Below, one piece after another: positions 45,185 through 54,517 of a DNA stretch of 64,000 nt (position 1 is the first letter of the stretch; the number at the start of each line of letters is the position of its first letter). The notes under the pieces were generated by a model. The model did no database searches. It was given only the letters and a program-made list of their open reading frames with translations, and was not told where the DNA came from. Source of the stretch: JAJPKK01 sp963800215 (GTDB lineage: Bacteria > Pseudomonadota > Alphaproteobacteria > Rhizobiales > Xanthobacteraceae). The position numbers and the translations under genes are program-made. Location of the stretch: NCBI GenBank assembly GCA_963800215.1, contig CAWCZY010000004.1:310001-374000 (forward strand), given 5' to 3'.

Positions 45185-46458
45185 CAGGCTGCTGAAAAAC
45201 GCCTCCTGACAATCTATCGCGAATATGATTCGTTGTCTGCGCGATTTGCGGGAGGTACGGATGCGGGGCTCGGATTTGCGGTCTGGGGAGTTGTTCTCTT
45301 ACGTGGACCTGGAGAAGCGGGTGCCTGCGAAGCATCCGTTGCGGCTGGTCCGCGGAGTCGTGAACGACGTTCTGGCTGCCCTCGACGGCGATTTTTCCAG
45401 GGCTTACGCGGATAGTGGTCGGCCATCGATCGCGCCTGAGCGGCTGCTGCGGGCGCTTCTGCTGCAGGCGTTTTATACGATCCGGTCGGAGCGGCAGCTG
45501 ATCGAGCAGCTCGATTACAACCTGCTCTACCGCTGGTTCGTCGGGCTCGGCGTCGACGAGCCGGTGTGGGTGCCCACCGTGTTCACGAAGAACCGCGATC
45601 GGCTGCTCGAGGCCGACGTGGCGCGCAAGTTCCTCGCCGAACTGATGGATCACAAGGCACTGCGCGGGCTGTTGTCGGACGAGCATTTCTCGGTCGACGG
45701 CACGCAGATTGCGGCGTGGGCCTCGATGAAGAGCTTCAAGGCGAAGGACGGCTCGGACGATCCGCCCGGCTCCGGCCGCAATGGCGAGCGCGATTTTCAC
45801 GGCGAGAAGCGCAGCAACGCCGCCCATGTCTCGACCACGGATCCCGAGGCGCAGCTCTACCGCAAGGGACGGGGCAAGGAGGCCAAGCTCAGCTTCATGG
45901 GCCACACGCTGATGGAAAATCGCAACGGGCTCATCGTCGCGGCGACGATGACGAAGGCGACCGGCACCGCCGAGCGCAAGGCGGCCGAGGAGATGATCGT
46001 GCGCCATTCGCCCGGGGCCAGTCGGATCACTCTCGGCGCCGACAAGGGCTACGACGCAGCTTCCTTCGTGGCCGACATGCGCGCGCTCAACGTCACGCCG
46101 CACATCGCCCAGAACATCAGCGGCCGGCGTTCCGCCGTCGATGCGCGCACCACGCGGCATCCCGGCTATGCGGTGAGCCAGCAGAAGAGGAAGCGCATCG
46201 AGGAACCGTTCGGCTGGGGCAAGACGATCGGCGGGCTCGCGCGACCCATGCTGCGAGGTGTCAAGAGCTCGGCTTCAAGTTCACCCTGACGATGGCCGGC
46301 TACAATCTGATCCGACTGCCAAAGCTCGTCGAGGCCGCGGCATGACCTGCGATCGGACAGCCGAAACTTCGGATGTCCCTCAATGATAACCAACAATGGC
46401 TACCGACCGCCTTCAAAACCTGGATAACGGTGCGCAAAATGCGAATTTCAGCAGCCTG
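45185..46458 (+). mobile_element. IS5-like insertion sequence, 1274 bp
   Basis: The ends are CAGGCTGCTGAAA (45185-45197) and its exact complement (46446-46458). The element is flanked by the 4-bp direct repeat CTAG at 45181-45184 and 46459-46462. A palindromic CTAG target with 4-bp duplication is typical of IS5-type elements. It carries one transposase on the plus strand with a single-base frameshift near its 3' end. The inner 113 bp after the gene hold nothing recognisable. Confidence 0.9.
45261..46345 (+). CDS. IS5-family transposase (one frameshift near C-terminus)
   Basis: This DDE transposase is about 361 residues when repaired. The N-terminal DUF772-like part has FSYVDLEKRVPAKHPLRLV and RPSIAPERLLRALLLQAFYT. 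Catalytic acidic residues lie in FSVDGTQIAAWASMKS, ITLGADKGYDAASF and KRIEEPFGWGKTIGGL. The ATG at 45261 follows a GGGAGGTACGG ribosome site, better than the upstream ATG at 45225. Near 46265 one G seems missing (GTCAAGAGCTC). The natural end ELGFKFTLTMAGYNLIRLPK lies in the -1 frame, while the unrepaired frame stops at 46289. No slippery heptamer is visible, so programmed shifting is unlikely. Confidence 0.88.
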
Positions 46459-48006
46459 CTAGAACTGGTAGTAGAGGAATTCTGAAATGTGCATGGGCGA
46501 CATCTTCAGAATAAGCAATGCGAACACGATGCCGAGCAGGACCGAGCTCCACCAGCTGCGAGGCTGCCAGACCAGTCGTGCGGCGAGCCCCTTCGGTTTG
46601 GCGACCTTCTCGTCGAACCCATTGAAGGGGAGCATGAATTCCTGCGTGTTCGGCAGAAGCCAAACCGCGGCGAGGCCGAGCAGGACGAGCCCGCCCACCC
46701 AACGGGCATTCAGGCTGCTGGCCGCGAAGAATTGCAGGGTCGACTCGCCTCCGTCGGGTATCCACGGCCCGCTGCGCAAGCCGAAGCCGCCCGCCATTCC
46801 TTCCAACATGCGGCCGGCGGCGAAGAAGCTGTCGGCGCGAAAGAATACCCACGCCACGACCACGAAGAAAAACGTCGTTGCGGCGCCGGTGAGCGAACCG
46901 AGGCGGCCGAACCGCCCCCCGTTCGATCCGACCCGATCGAGAACGGCGCGAAATCCATGATTTATCATCAGATAGCCGCCATGCAAGGCGCCCCAGGCGA
47001 CAAAGGTCCAGGAAGCTCCATGCCAGAGCCCGCCGAGCAGCATGGTCGCGAGAAGATTGACATAGCGCCTCGTCGTTCCTTTGCGGTTGCCGCCGAGCGG
47101 AATATAGAGGTAATCGCGCAGGAACGCCGACAACGTCATATGCCAGCGTCGCCAGAAATCTATGATGTTCGATGCCTTGTACGGCGAGTTGAAGTTGAAC
47201 GGAAGCTTGATGTTGAAAAGCAGCGATAATCCGATCGCCATATCCGAATATCCGGAGAAATCGAAATACAGTTGAAGCGTGTATGCGAGCGCGCCGGCCC
47301 ACGCTTCGACCAGCGGCGGTCCGGCTCCGTCGCGCGCCGCCGAAAAGATCGGTGTCGCGATAGCCCCGAAATTGTCGGCCATGAAGAGCTTTTTCGTGAG
47401 ACCGATCACGAACACCGTGAGCCCGGCGGAGGCGTTCCGCCAGTTGATCCGGTAAGTATCCTGCCTGTCGAATTGCGGCATGACGCGGGCGTGATGGATG
47501 ATGGGGCCGGCGATGAGATGCGGAAAATAGGTCACGAACAGAAGCCAGTGGACGAAATTCAGCTCGTTCGTCTTCTCTTGATACACGTCGACCAGGAATG
47601 CGATCTGCGTAAACGTGAAGAAGGAAATTCCGAGCGGCAGAATGATCCGACCAAACTCGATCTGAGATCCAAACAACGCATTTGCCGTTTCGGCGAAGAA
47701 ACCGGCATATTTGAAATAACCGAGAAGAGATAGGTTCACGGTCAACGCAAATATCAGCAGCAAGCGTCCGTTGCCGCGTCTTTGATCGCGCACCTCGTGG
47801 CCAATCACATAAGCCGATACATAATTGAAGGCCGTCGAACCCAAGAGGAGGCCGAGGAAGTTCGGGTTCCACCAGCCATAAAAGAACAGAGATGCCGCAC
47901 AAAGCCAAACGCATGCGAATATGGGGCTCTTGCTCCCGAAGGCGAAGAAGATGACGAAAGTGATGGGCAGAAAAGCAAGAATGAACGGCAGCGAGTTGAA
48001 CAGCAT
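46459..48006 (-). CDS. MBOAT-family O-acyltransferase (AlgI-like), second
   Basis: This 515-residue polytopic MBOAT protein begins MLFNSLPFILAFLPITFVIF behind an AGGAAAC ribosome site. It has LGISFFTFTQIAFLVDVYQE, LYFDFSGYSDMAIGLSLLFN and IDFWRRWHMTLSAFLRDYLY, with the catalytic His in LLGGLWHGASWTFVAWG. Its TAG stop is formed from the CTAG target site of the IS5-like element, so the protein is complete (…HISEFLYYQF) despite the insertion. The SGNH partner now lies 1.3 kb away beyond the element. Likely role: O-acylation of the exported polysaccharide. It is divergent from the MBOAT at 18176 but of the same type. Confidence 0.92.
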   Translation of the reverse strand: MLFNSLPFILAFLPITFVIFFAFGSKSPIFACVWLCAASLFFYGWWNPNFLGLLLGSTAFNYVSAYVIGHEVRDQRRGNGRLLLIFALTVNLSLLGYFKYAGFFAETANALFGSQIEFGRIILPLGISFFTFTQIAFLVDVYQEKTNELNFVHWLLFVTYFPHLIAGPIIHHARVMPQFDRQDTYRINWRNASAGLTVFVIGLTKKLFMADNFGAIATPIFSAARDGAGPPLVEAWAGALAYTLQLYFDFSGYSDMAIGLSLLFNIKLPFNFNSPYKASNIIDFWRRWHMTLSAFLRDYLYIPLGGNRKGTTRRYVNLLATMLLGGLWHGASWTFVAWGALHGGYLMINHGFRAVLDRVGSNGGRFGRLGSLTGAATTFFFVVVAWVFFRADSFFAAGRMLEGMAGGFGLRSGPWIPDGGESTLQFFAASSLNARWVGGLVLLGLAAVWLLPNTQEFMLPFNGFDEKVAKPKGLAARLVWQPRSWWSSVLLGIVFALLILKMSPMHISEFLYYQF

Positions 48007-48431
48007 TGCTTGTTTCCTGCGGCGACGACCGCCGACACCATGATTTCGTCGGCTGTGCGTATCGTCCCACGCCCGATGGAACCGGACCGAGGCATGATGC
48101 ACGACGTCAGAATAGGTCAAGCCGTCTGGCAATGGTAGAGGACGAGCGGCGTCGCGCGCCGGCCCCGAGCATCCGGTAGATGGGGTCGTCGACGAGAGAT
48201 CCGATAACCCACGAGAACCCTGGCCTGGCTCCGGGCGGACCGGACGTCGGGGACGCGGGCGGTGTCGGGCCCAAAGTGGATCCCGCGCGGATTTTCCGGT
48301 TGACGCGACCGACCGGCTCGTGATCCCACATTTGGGCGACGGAGCGCTGCGCCCGCGTCGCGCCGATCCAGTAACGCCGAGCCTCGCGCGAGAGTCGTAC
48401 CGGACGCGACCTTATTCCTGCAAGCAAATCC
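48007..48431. promoter_or_regulatory. Divergent intergenic region
   Basis: These 425 bp lie between the leftward MBOAT gene and the rightward transaldolase gene and must hold both promoters. I see no protein-like frame. A GGTTGACGCGACC near 48300 offers a possible -35 (TTGACG) for the rightward gene, without a convincing -10. There are no clear operators resembling those at 20728. Confidence 0.4.
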
Positions 48432-49178
48432 ATGAAACTCTCCGATCTCAAGATCAAACTGTTCACCGACGGCGCCGACAAGGCGCAGATCATGGAGATG
48501 GCGAAGCAGCCGTGGATCCGCGGCTTCACCACCAATCCGTCGCTGCTCAAGAAAGCCGGGGTGTCGGACTACGAGGCCTATGCGCGCGACCTCGTCGCCG
48601 CGGTGCCCGACCGGCACATTTCGTTCGAGGTGTTTTCCGACGACATCCCCGAAATGGTCGCGCAGGCGCGCACGATCGCCTCCTGGGGCGGCAACGTCTA
48701 CGTCAAGCTACCGGTGACCACCACGAGGGGAGAGCCGCTGTTCGAGGCGGTGAGCGGGCTCTCGCGCGGCGGCGTGCGCATCAACATGACGGCGATCTTC
48801 ACCACGGAACAGGCCGCGCGTGCGATCGCCGCCCTCGCCGGCGGGGCGCCGGCCTGCGTGTCGGTATTCGCCGGTCGGCTCGCCGATCTCGGCATCGATT
48901 ACCGTCCCATTATGAAGGATGCCGTCGCCCGCGCGCGGCAGACCGCCAACGTGGAGATCATCTGGGCATCCACCCGCGAGGTGTTCAACGTCATCGAGGG
49001 GGATGAAATCGGCTGCCACATCATCACCGCGCCGGCCGACATCCTCAGGAAGCTGCCGGCGCTCGGCACCCGATCTGGCGCCGAGCTTTCGCTCGACGGG
49101 GTCAAGGCGTTCCGTGATGACGCATTGGCGGCCGGGCTGGTTTTGCGGCTGCCGGGGGCCTCACAGGCGGCCGAATAG
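48432..49178 (+). CDS. Transaldolase family protein
   Basis: This 248-residue TIM-barrel aldolase has MKLSDLKIKLFTDGADKAQI, WIRGFTTNPSLLKKAGVSDY and ISFEVFSDDIPEMVAQARTI. GGNVYVKLPVTTTRGEPLF carries the Schiff-base lysine (VKLP), followed by GVRINMTAIFTTEQAA and EIIWASTREVFNVIEGDEI. It is shorter than classical TalB (~317) and closer to the small TalC/Fsa or polysaccharide-cluster type. It likely supplies or rearranges a sugar phosphate. It has its own upstream region and is followed after 161 bp by the oxidoreductase. The TTGAAT-n15-TAATTT at about 49230 may be a promoter for that gene. Confidence 0.85.
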   Translation: MKLSDLKIKLFTDGADKAQIMEMAKQPWIRGFTTNPSLLKKAGVSDYEAYARDLVAAVPDRHISFEVFSDDIPEMVAQARTIASWGGNVYVKLPVTTTRGEPLFEAVSGLSRGGVRINMTAIFTTEQAARAIAALAGGAPACVSVFAGRLADLGIDYRPIMKDAVARARQTANVEIIWASTREVFNVIEGDEIGCHIITAPADILRKLPALGTRSGAELSLDGVKAFRDDALAAGLVLRLPGASQAAE

Positions 49179-49339
49179 GTCACAATTGCGTCCGCACCGA
49201 CTTTGCCTATCTTCTGGTCAGTCGTAACGCGTTGAATCAAAACGTGTTTGAATAATTTTTTCGGACACTGTCGCCACCCGCCTCTCGGCGTGCTAGGGGA
49301 AGCATTAGGGTGTTTTCAAGGGTACAGGGGGCCATCGCA

Positions 49340-50377
49340 ATGTTGCATGCCGCGAAGATCAGCGCGGGCCCGGATTTACGCGTTGGCGTGATTGGGGTCG
49401 GCGTGATGGGCTCTAACCATGCGCGTGTCCTCGCGGAAATGCCCGGTGTGCGATTGGCCGGAGTGGCCGATCCCGACCGCAAGCAAGCCCATTTCGTCGG
49501 CACCACGCTCGGCTGTCCGGCGGTGAGCACGGTCGAGGAATTGCTCGAACGCGGCGTCGATGCGGTGTCGATCGCGGCGCCGACCCATCTTCATCGTACC
49601 ATCGCGCTCGCCTGCATCGAGCGCGGGGTGCATGTCCTGGTCGAAAAGCCGATCGCCTCTTCGGTGGCCGAGGGCGAAGACATCATCGTCGCCGCGCGCC
49701 GCGCCGGCCTCACCTTGATGATCGGCCATGTCGAGCGCTTCAACCCGGCCGTCCAGGCGATCGCCGACGCCATCCGCAACGAGGACATTCTCTCGATCGC
49801 GATCACGCGGGTCGGGCCGTTTCCGCCGCGGATGTCCAATGTCGGCGTGGTCATCGACCTCGCCGTCCACGACATCGATCTGATCTGCTGGTTCACCGGC
49901 TCGCAAATCGTCCAGGTGCAGCCGCAACTCTCCAACGCGGTCGCCGAGCGCGAAGACATCGCGTTGCTGCAGTTCCGTACCGCCTCGGGCGTGCTCGCCC
50001 ACATCAACACCAACTGGCTCACGCCGTTCAAGGCCCGCACCGTCCACGTCGCCACCAAGCGCAAATACGTCATCGGCGACCTGCTGACGCGCCAAGTGAC
50101 GGAGTGCTACGGCTTCCAGCCCGACGGCAGCTATTCCATGCGGCATCTCTCGGTCGGCCATGCCGAGCCGCTGCGTGCCGAGCTGATGGCCTTCGTCAAG
50201 GCCATCAAGGACCACACGCCGCCGCCGGTCACCGGCGAGGCCGGCGTGGCGAGCCTCGCCATCGCGATCCAGTGCCTCGATGGCCGGTCGGATGTCGCGG
50301 ACCACGAGCCTGAGATCCAGCCCGCGCCGCGCCGCACCAAATCGGCGCTCGCCAAATCGGCACTAGCGAAGTCATGA
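49340..50377 (+). CDS. Gfo/Idh/MocA-family sugar oxidoreductase
   Basis: This 345-residue NAD(P)-dependent enzyme has the Rossmann loop DLRVGVIGVGVMGSNHARVL, then ADPDRKQAHFVGTTLG and the family signature HVLVEKPIASSVAEGEDI. Further motifs are IGHVERFNPAVQAIADAI and VIDLAVHDIDLICWFTGS. Enzymes such as WlbA oxidise C3 of UDP-GlcNAc uronate before amination by a DegT-type partner, and exactly such a partner follows with an ATGA overlap. A 3-oxo-sugar product is therefore the best guess. The ATG at 49340 follows AGGGGG; a GTG at 49310 is possible. The lysine/alanine-rich tail (KSALAKSALAKS) is unusual. Confidence 0.87.
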   Translation: MLHAAKISAGPDLRVGVIGVGVMGSNHARVLAEMPGVRLAGVADPDRKQAHFVGTTLGCPAVSTVEELLERGVDAVSIAAPTHLHRTIALACIERGVHVLVEKPIASSVAEGEDIIVAARRAGLTLMIGHVERFNPAVQAIADAIRNEDILSIAITRVGPFPPRMSNVGVVIDLAVHDIDLICWFTGSQIVQVQPQLSNAVAEREDIALLQFRTASGVLAHINTNWLTPFKARTVHVATKRKYVIGDLLTRQVTECYGFQPDGSYSMRHLSVGHAEPLRAELMAFVKAIKDHTPPPVTGEAGVASLAIAIQCLDGRSDVADHEPEIQPAPRRTKSALAKSALAKS

Positions 50378-51529
50378 ACGAGCAGGCCCGGTTCGACCGG
50401 ACACCGATTCCGTTCATCGATGTCGCCGCCCAGCGCCGCCGGCTCGGCGGCAAGATCGATGCCGCCGTCGCGCGGGTGCTCGACCATTGCCAGTTCATTC
50501 TCGGCCCCGAAGTGCGCGCGCTCGAGCAGGCGCTGGCGGAATTCTGCGGCGCGCGGCACGCGGTCACCTGCGCCAGTGGCACCGATGCGCTCGCGCTCGT
50601 GCTGATGGCGAAGGACATCGGCCCGGGCGATGCCGTCATCTGCCCGTCATTCACGTTCTGCGCGACCGCTGAAATGGTGGTCCTGCTCGGCGCGACGCCA
50701 GTGTTCGCCGATGTCGACGAAGCGACCTTCAATATCTCGCCCGCCAGCGTGGTGCGTGCCGTCGCGGCGGCGAAAGCGGCCGGCCTCACGCCGCGCATGA
50801 TCCTGCCGGTCGACCTGTTCGGGCTGCCGGCCGACCACCATGCGCTCAATGTGATCGCGGCGGCGGAGAAGCTGTTCGTGCTCGATGATGCCGCCCAGGG
50901 CTTCGGCGGCGTGATCGGCAACCGCAACATCGGCACCCTGACCGACGCGACCACGACGAGCTTCTTCCCGGCCAAGCCGCTAGGCTGCTACGGCGACGGC
51001 GGCGCCGTCTTCACCGATGACCCCGAGATGGCGGAAACCCTGGTCAGCCTGCGGGTGCACGGCCAAGGCCGCGACAAATACGACAATGTACGGATCGGCT
51101 TGACGGCGCGGCTCGACACCATCCAGGCCGCGGTGCTGATCGAGAAGCTCGAGAATCTTCCCCGACGAGATCGACGCCCGCAACCGGATCGCCGAGCGCT
51201 ATGGGCAGGCCCTCGACGGCGTCGTCATGGTGCCGAAGGTGCCGGCCGGCGCCACCTCGATCTGGGCGCAATACACCATCCGCATCAAGCCCGGCACCCG
51301 CGACGCCTTCGCGGCGGCCTTGAAGGCCGAAGGCATCCCGACCGCGATCTATTACCCCAAGCCGCTGCACCGCCAGCAGGTCTACGGCCGGTTCCCCTGC
51401 GCCGAAGGCGGCCTGCCGGTGACCGATCGCCTCGCCGACGAAGTCATCAGCCTGCCGATGCACGCCTATCTCGACGAACCGACCCAGGACCGCATCATCG
51501 GGGCGGTGAAACGGGCGGTCGGGAAGTGA
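50374..51529 (+). CDS. DegT/DnrJ/EryC1 aminotransferase (one frameshift)
   Basis: This PLP-dependent sugar aminotransferase is about 384 residues repaired. It has IPFIDVAAQRRRLGGKIDAA, HAVTCASGTDALALVLMAKD, FVLDDAAQGFGG (PLP-binding Asp) and TTTSFFPAKPLGCYGDGGAV, whose lysine forms the aldimine. At 51154-51155 an extra A (GAGAATCTTC) breaks the frame. The end resumes IFPDEIDARNRIAERYGQAL and AIYYPKPLHRQQVYGRFP to a TGA at 51527-51529. It is coupled to the oxidoreductase by ATGA and probably aminates its keto-sugar product. Confidence 0.9.
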
Positions 51530-51534
51530 TTCTT

Positions 51535-51562
51535 CTCCCTCCCCCGCAAGCGGGGGAGGGAG
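51535..51562. terminator. Perfect GC hairpin after the aminotransferase gene
   Basis: A 13-bp perfect stem, CTCCCTCCCCCGC paired with GCGGGGGAGGGAG, with an AA loop. It lies 5 bp after the stop and 50 bp before murJ. No T-run follows, so it may be a REP-like mRNA-stabilising element or a weak terminator. The same core (CCCGC-AA-GCGGG) occurs at 58317-58340. Confidence 0.55.
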
Positions 51563-51611
51563 ATCGCAACTCCGCACTGGTGACACGATCGTCGTTGCTG
51601 AGACCTCGCGA

Positions 51612-53159
51612 ATGCTCGACCGCATTCTGACCGTCGGCGGCTTCACGCTGCTCTCGCGCGTGACCGGGTTCATGCGCGACATCATGCTGGCGGCGATCCT
51701 CGGCGCCGGCCCGGTGGCCGACGCGTTCTTCATCGCGCTGCGGCTGCCGAACCATTTCCGCGCCATTTTCGCCGAAGGGGCGTTCAACGCCGCGTTCGTC
51801 CCGGCCTATGCGCGGATCCGTCACCAGTCCGGCGCGGCGCCGGCGCGGCTGTTCGCCGACCGCGTCTTCACGATGCTGTTCGCGGTCGAGGCGGTGCTGC
51901 TGGCGGTGGCGCTGCTGTTCACGCCGCTGGTGATCTCGCTGCTGGCGCCGGGCTTCAGGGAAGACCCCCACCGCTTCGCGCTGGCCGTCGAACTCACCCG
52001 CATCACCTTCCCCTATTTGCTGCTGATCAGCCTGGTGACGCTTTACGGCGGCATCCTCAATGCGCTGCAGCGCTTCGCCACCCCGGCCGCCGCGCCGATC
52101 CTGCTCAATCTGTCGATGATGGCGACGCTCGCGCTGGCGGTGTTCTTTCCGACCGCCGGACATGCGGCGGCCTGGGGCGTGTTCATCGCGGGATGCCTGG
52201 AAGCGGCGATGGTCGGCGCCGATCTCGCCCACCGCGACGGCTTGCCGAAATTCCGCGAACTCAAGTTGGACGATGACGTCCGGCGCTTCTTCCGCGCGCT
52301 CGGACCGGCGACGCTGGGCTCGGCCGGCACACAGATCGCCTTGTTCGCCGATACCATCATCGCGAGCTTTCTCGCCGCCGGCGCGGTTTCCGCGCTCTAT
52401 TACGCCGACCGGCTCAATCAGCTTCCGATCGGGGTCATCGGCATCGCCATCGGCACCGTGTTGCTGCCGGAAATGGCGAGCCGGATCGCAGTCGGCGACG
52501 AGGCCGGCGCGCGCCAGGCCCAGGATCGCGCCATCGAGCTGACGCTGCTGCTGGCGATCCCGTGCCTCGCCGCCTTCATCGTGGTGCCGGACCTGATCAT
52601 GCTGGCGCTGTTCTCTCGCGGTGCCTTCACGGCCGCCGATGCCGGCGCCGCCGCGTCGACGCTCGCCGCCTATTCCATCGGCCTGTTGCCGTTCGTGCTG
52701 CTGCGCAGCGTGTCGTCGTGCTTTCTCGCCCGCGGCGATACCGCGACCCCCGTCAAGGCGCTGCTGGTCTCGGTGGTCATCAACGTCGCCCTGAAGATCG
52801 TGCTGATGAACCGCTATGCCCAGGTCGGGCTCGCCTTCGCGACCTCGGTCGGCGTGTGGGTGAACTTCGCCTTGCTGACGTGGTTTGCGGTGCGCGCCAA
52901 GCTCATGAGCTTCGACGCGCGCCTCAAGACGTCGGTGCTGAAGCTGGCTCTGGCCGGCCTCGTGCTCGCCGCCGCTCTGCTGCTCGCCGCCTCTCCCGTC
53001 AGCCGGCTGTGCGAACCGATCGGCGCGTTGCGCCATGTCGCGGCGCTGCTCGCCCTGGCGGTCCTCGGTGCCATAATCTATGGTGGTGCGATCGCCGCGA
53101 TGTTCGGGTCGCAATGGCTGACCGCGTTCCGGCGCCGGCGGGCCCGTTCGGCGCTCTGA
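51612..53159 (+). CDS. murJ: Lipid II flippase MurJ (MviN)
   Basis: This 515-residue, ~14-helix MATE-like protein moves lipid II outward for peptidoglycan synthesis. Characteristic blocks are FTLLSRVTGFMRDIMLAAIL, FFIALRLPNHFRAIFAEGAF with NAAFVPAYAR, TRITFPYLLLISLVTLYGGI and YYADRLNQLPIGVIGIAIGT. The positively charged central-cavity arginines (RLPN, ADRL) are present. The length is normal and the frame intact. It probably belongs to the ordinary chromosome after the polysaccharide locus, although a MurJ-like role in glycan export cannot be excluded. Confidence 0.94.
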   Translation: MLDRILTVGGFTLLSRVTGFMRDIMLAAILGAGPVADAFFIALRLPNHFRAIFAEGAFNAAFVPAYARIRHQSGAAPARLFADRVFTMLFAVEAVLLAVALLFTPLVISLLAPGFREDPHRFALAVELTRITFPYLLLISLVTLYGGILNALQRFATPAAAPILLNLSMMATLALAVFFPTAGHAAAWGVFIAGCLEAAMVGADLAHRDGLPKFRELKLDDDVRRFFRALGPATLGSAGTQIALFADTIIASFLAAGAVSALYYADRLNQLPIGVIGIAIGTVLLPEMASRIAVGDEAGARQAQDRAIELTLLLAIPCLAAFIVVPDLIMLALFSRGAFTAADAGAAASTLAAYSIGLLPFVLLRSVSSCFLARGDTATPVKALLVSVVINVALKIVLMNRYAQVGLAFATSVGVWVNFALLTWFAVRAKLMSFDARLKTSVLKLALAGLVLAAALLLAASPVSRLCEPIGALRHVAALLALAVLGAIIYGGAIAAMFGSQWLTAFRRRRARSAL

Positions 53160-53326
53160 TTCGGGCACTCAGCCGCCGGCCGATGCTGCCGACATGCCGT
53201 CGAGGTAAATAATCCTAACGTGCGGCGGACGACAGCCATTTGCATTGCACAATTGCCTTTTTTCCACCTTCATGTAGCCCATCTATACCGGAGCGGGATG
53301 TTACCGGTCACACCTACGGAGAGACC

Positions 53327-54509
53327 ATGCGGACGTTCACCCCCGGACGCGCGCTCGTGCTGGCCATCCTGGCCGTGGCCGCTGGGTGCAGCGAGGCTCC
53401 GCAACAACGGGCCGCGCCGCCACCGCCGAAGGTCACGGTCGCCCTTCCAGTCAAGCGCAACGTGGTCGACCAGGACGAATATGTCGGCCGGTTCATCGCC
53501 ATCGACAGCGTCGAGATTCGCGCCCGGGTGTCCGGCTATCTCGATCGCATCCATTTCACTGACGGCCAGATGGTCAAGCAGGGCGATCTCCTGTTCACCA
53601 TCGACAAGCGGCCGTTCCAGACCACGCTCGACCAGGCCAAGGGCAATCTCCAGCAGGCCCAGGCCAATCTCGCCTTCACCGAGGCCGATCTCGCCCGCGG
53701 CGCCCAGCTCGTCAAGGAGCGCACCATCACCGAGCAGACCTTCGACCAGCGCACCCAGGCCAAGCGTGTCGCCGAGGCCGCGGTGACGGCCTTGACGGCC
53801 GCGGTCAGGCAGGCCTCCCTCGACCTCGAATTCACCGAGCTGAGGGCGCCGGTCGCCGGCCGAATCGGCGACCGCCGGGTGTCGCCGGGCAATCTCGTCA
53901 CCGGAAATACCACCGGCACCACTTCGTTGCTTGCGACCATCGTCTCGATCGATCCGATCCGCTTCGAGTTCACCTTCGACGAGGCGTCGTATCTGCGTTA
54001 CGAGCGGCTCGCAAAGGGCGGGCGCGACATGACGGCGAGCCGCGACGGCACCTCCCTGGTGTCGCTCAAATTGCTGGACGAGAACGACTTCGTGCATCAG
54101 GGCCGGATGGACTTCGTCGACAATGTGATCGACCGCTCGTCCGGCACGATCCGCGGCCGCGCCGTGTTCGCCAATCCCGACGGGGTGTTCACGCCGGGGA
54201 TGTTCGCGCGGGTGCGGGTGCCGGGCTCGCCGTCCTACGCGGCGCTGCTGGTTCCCGATGCCGCCATCGGCACCGAGCAGACGCGCAAATACGTGCTGAC
54301 GGTCGGCGCCGACGACATCGTGCAGATGAAATACGTCACGCTCGGACAGGTTTTCGACGGCCAGCGGGTGATCAAGGCCGGCTTGCAGGACGACGACCGC
54401 GTCATCGTCAACGGCCTGATGCGCGCGCGGGCCGGGCCAGAAGGTCGCGCCGCAGACCGAGGCGCCGCCGACGCCGATGGCCGGAACCCCGCAAGCCGAT
54501 GCGAACTGA
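53327..54509 (+). CDS. RND efflux adaptor (membrane fusion protein; one frameshift)
   Basis: This periplasmic adaptor of a tripartite pump is about 393 residues repaired. The N-terminus has a lipoprotein signal (ALVLAILAVAAGCSEAP, lipobox AAGC). The biotinyl-lipoyl-like halves are VEIRARVSGYLDRIHFTDGQ and LRAPVAGRIGDRRVSPGNLV, with a hairpin coiled coil between (LDQAKGNLQQAQANLAFTEA). The frame breaks at 54434-54436 (GCCGGGCC for GCCGGCC). The true end is AGQKVAPQTEAPPTPMAGT, with TGA at 54507-54509. Start ATG 53327 follows ACGGAGAG. The permease gene starts 8 bp later. No outer-membrane channel gene is present here. Confidence 0.9.
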
Positions 54510-54517
54510 GACCGGCG

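Noticed and set aside
44094..46160. A 688-codon minus-strand frame running through the IS5-like element
   Set aside because: Only the part from 45173 is SGNH-like; the remainder is antisense to the transposase.
46240..46345. Programmed ribosomal frameshift in the transposase
   Set aside because: It lies near the C-terminus and no slippery heptamer or stimulatory hairpin is visible. The many similar shifts in the window favour sequence error.
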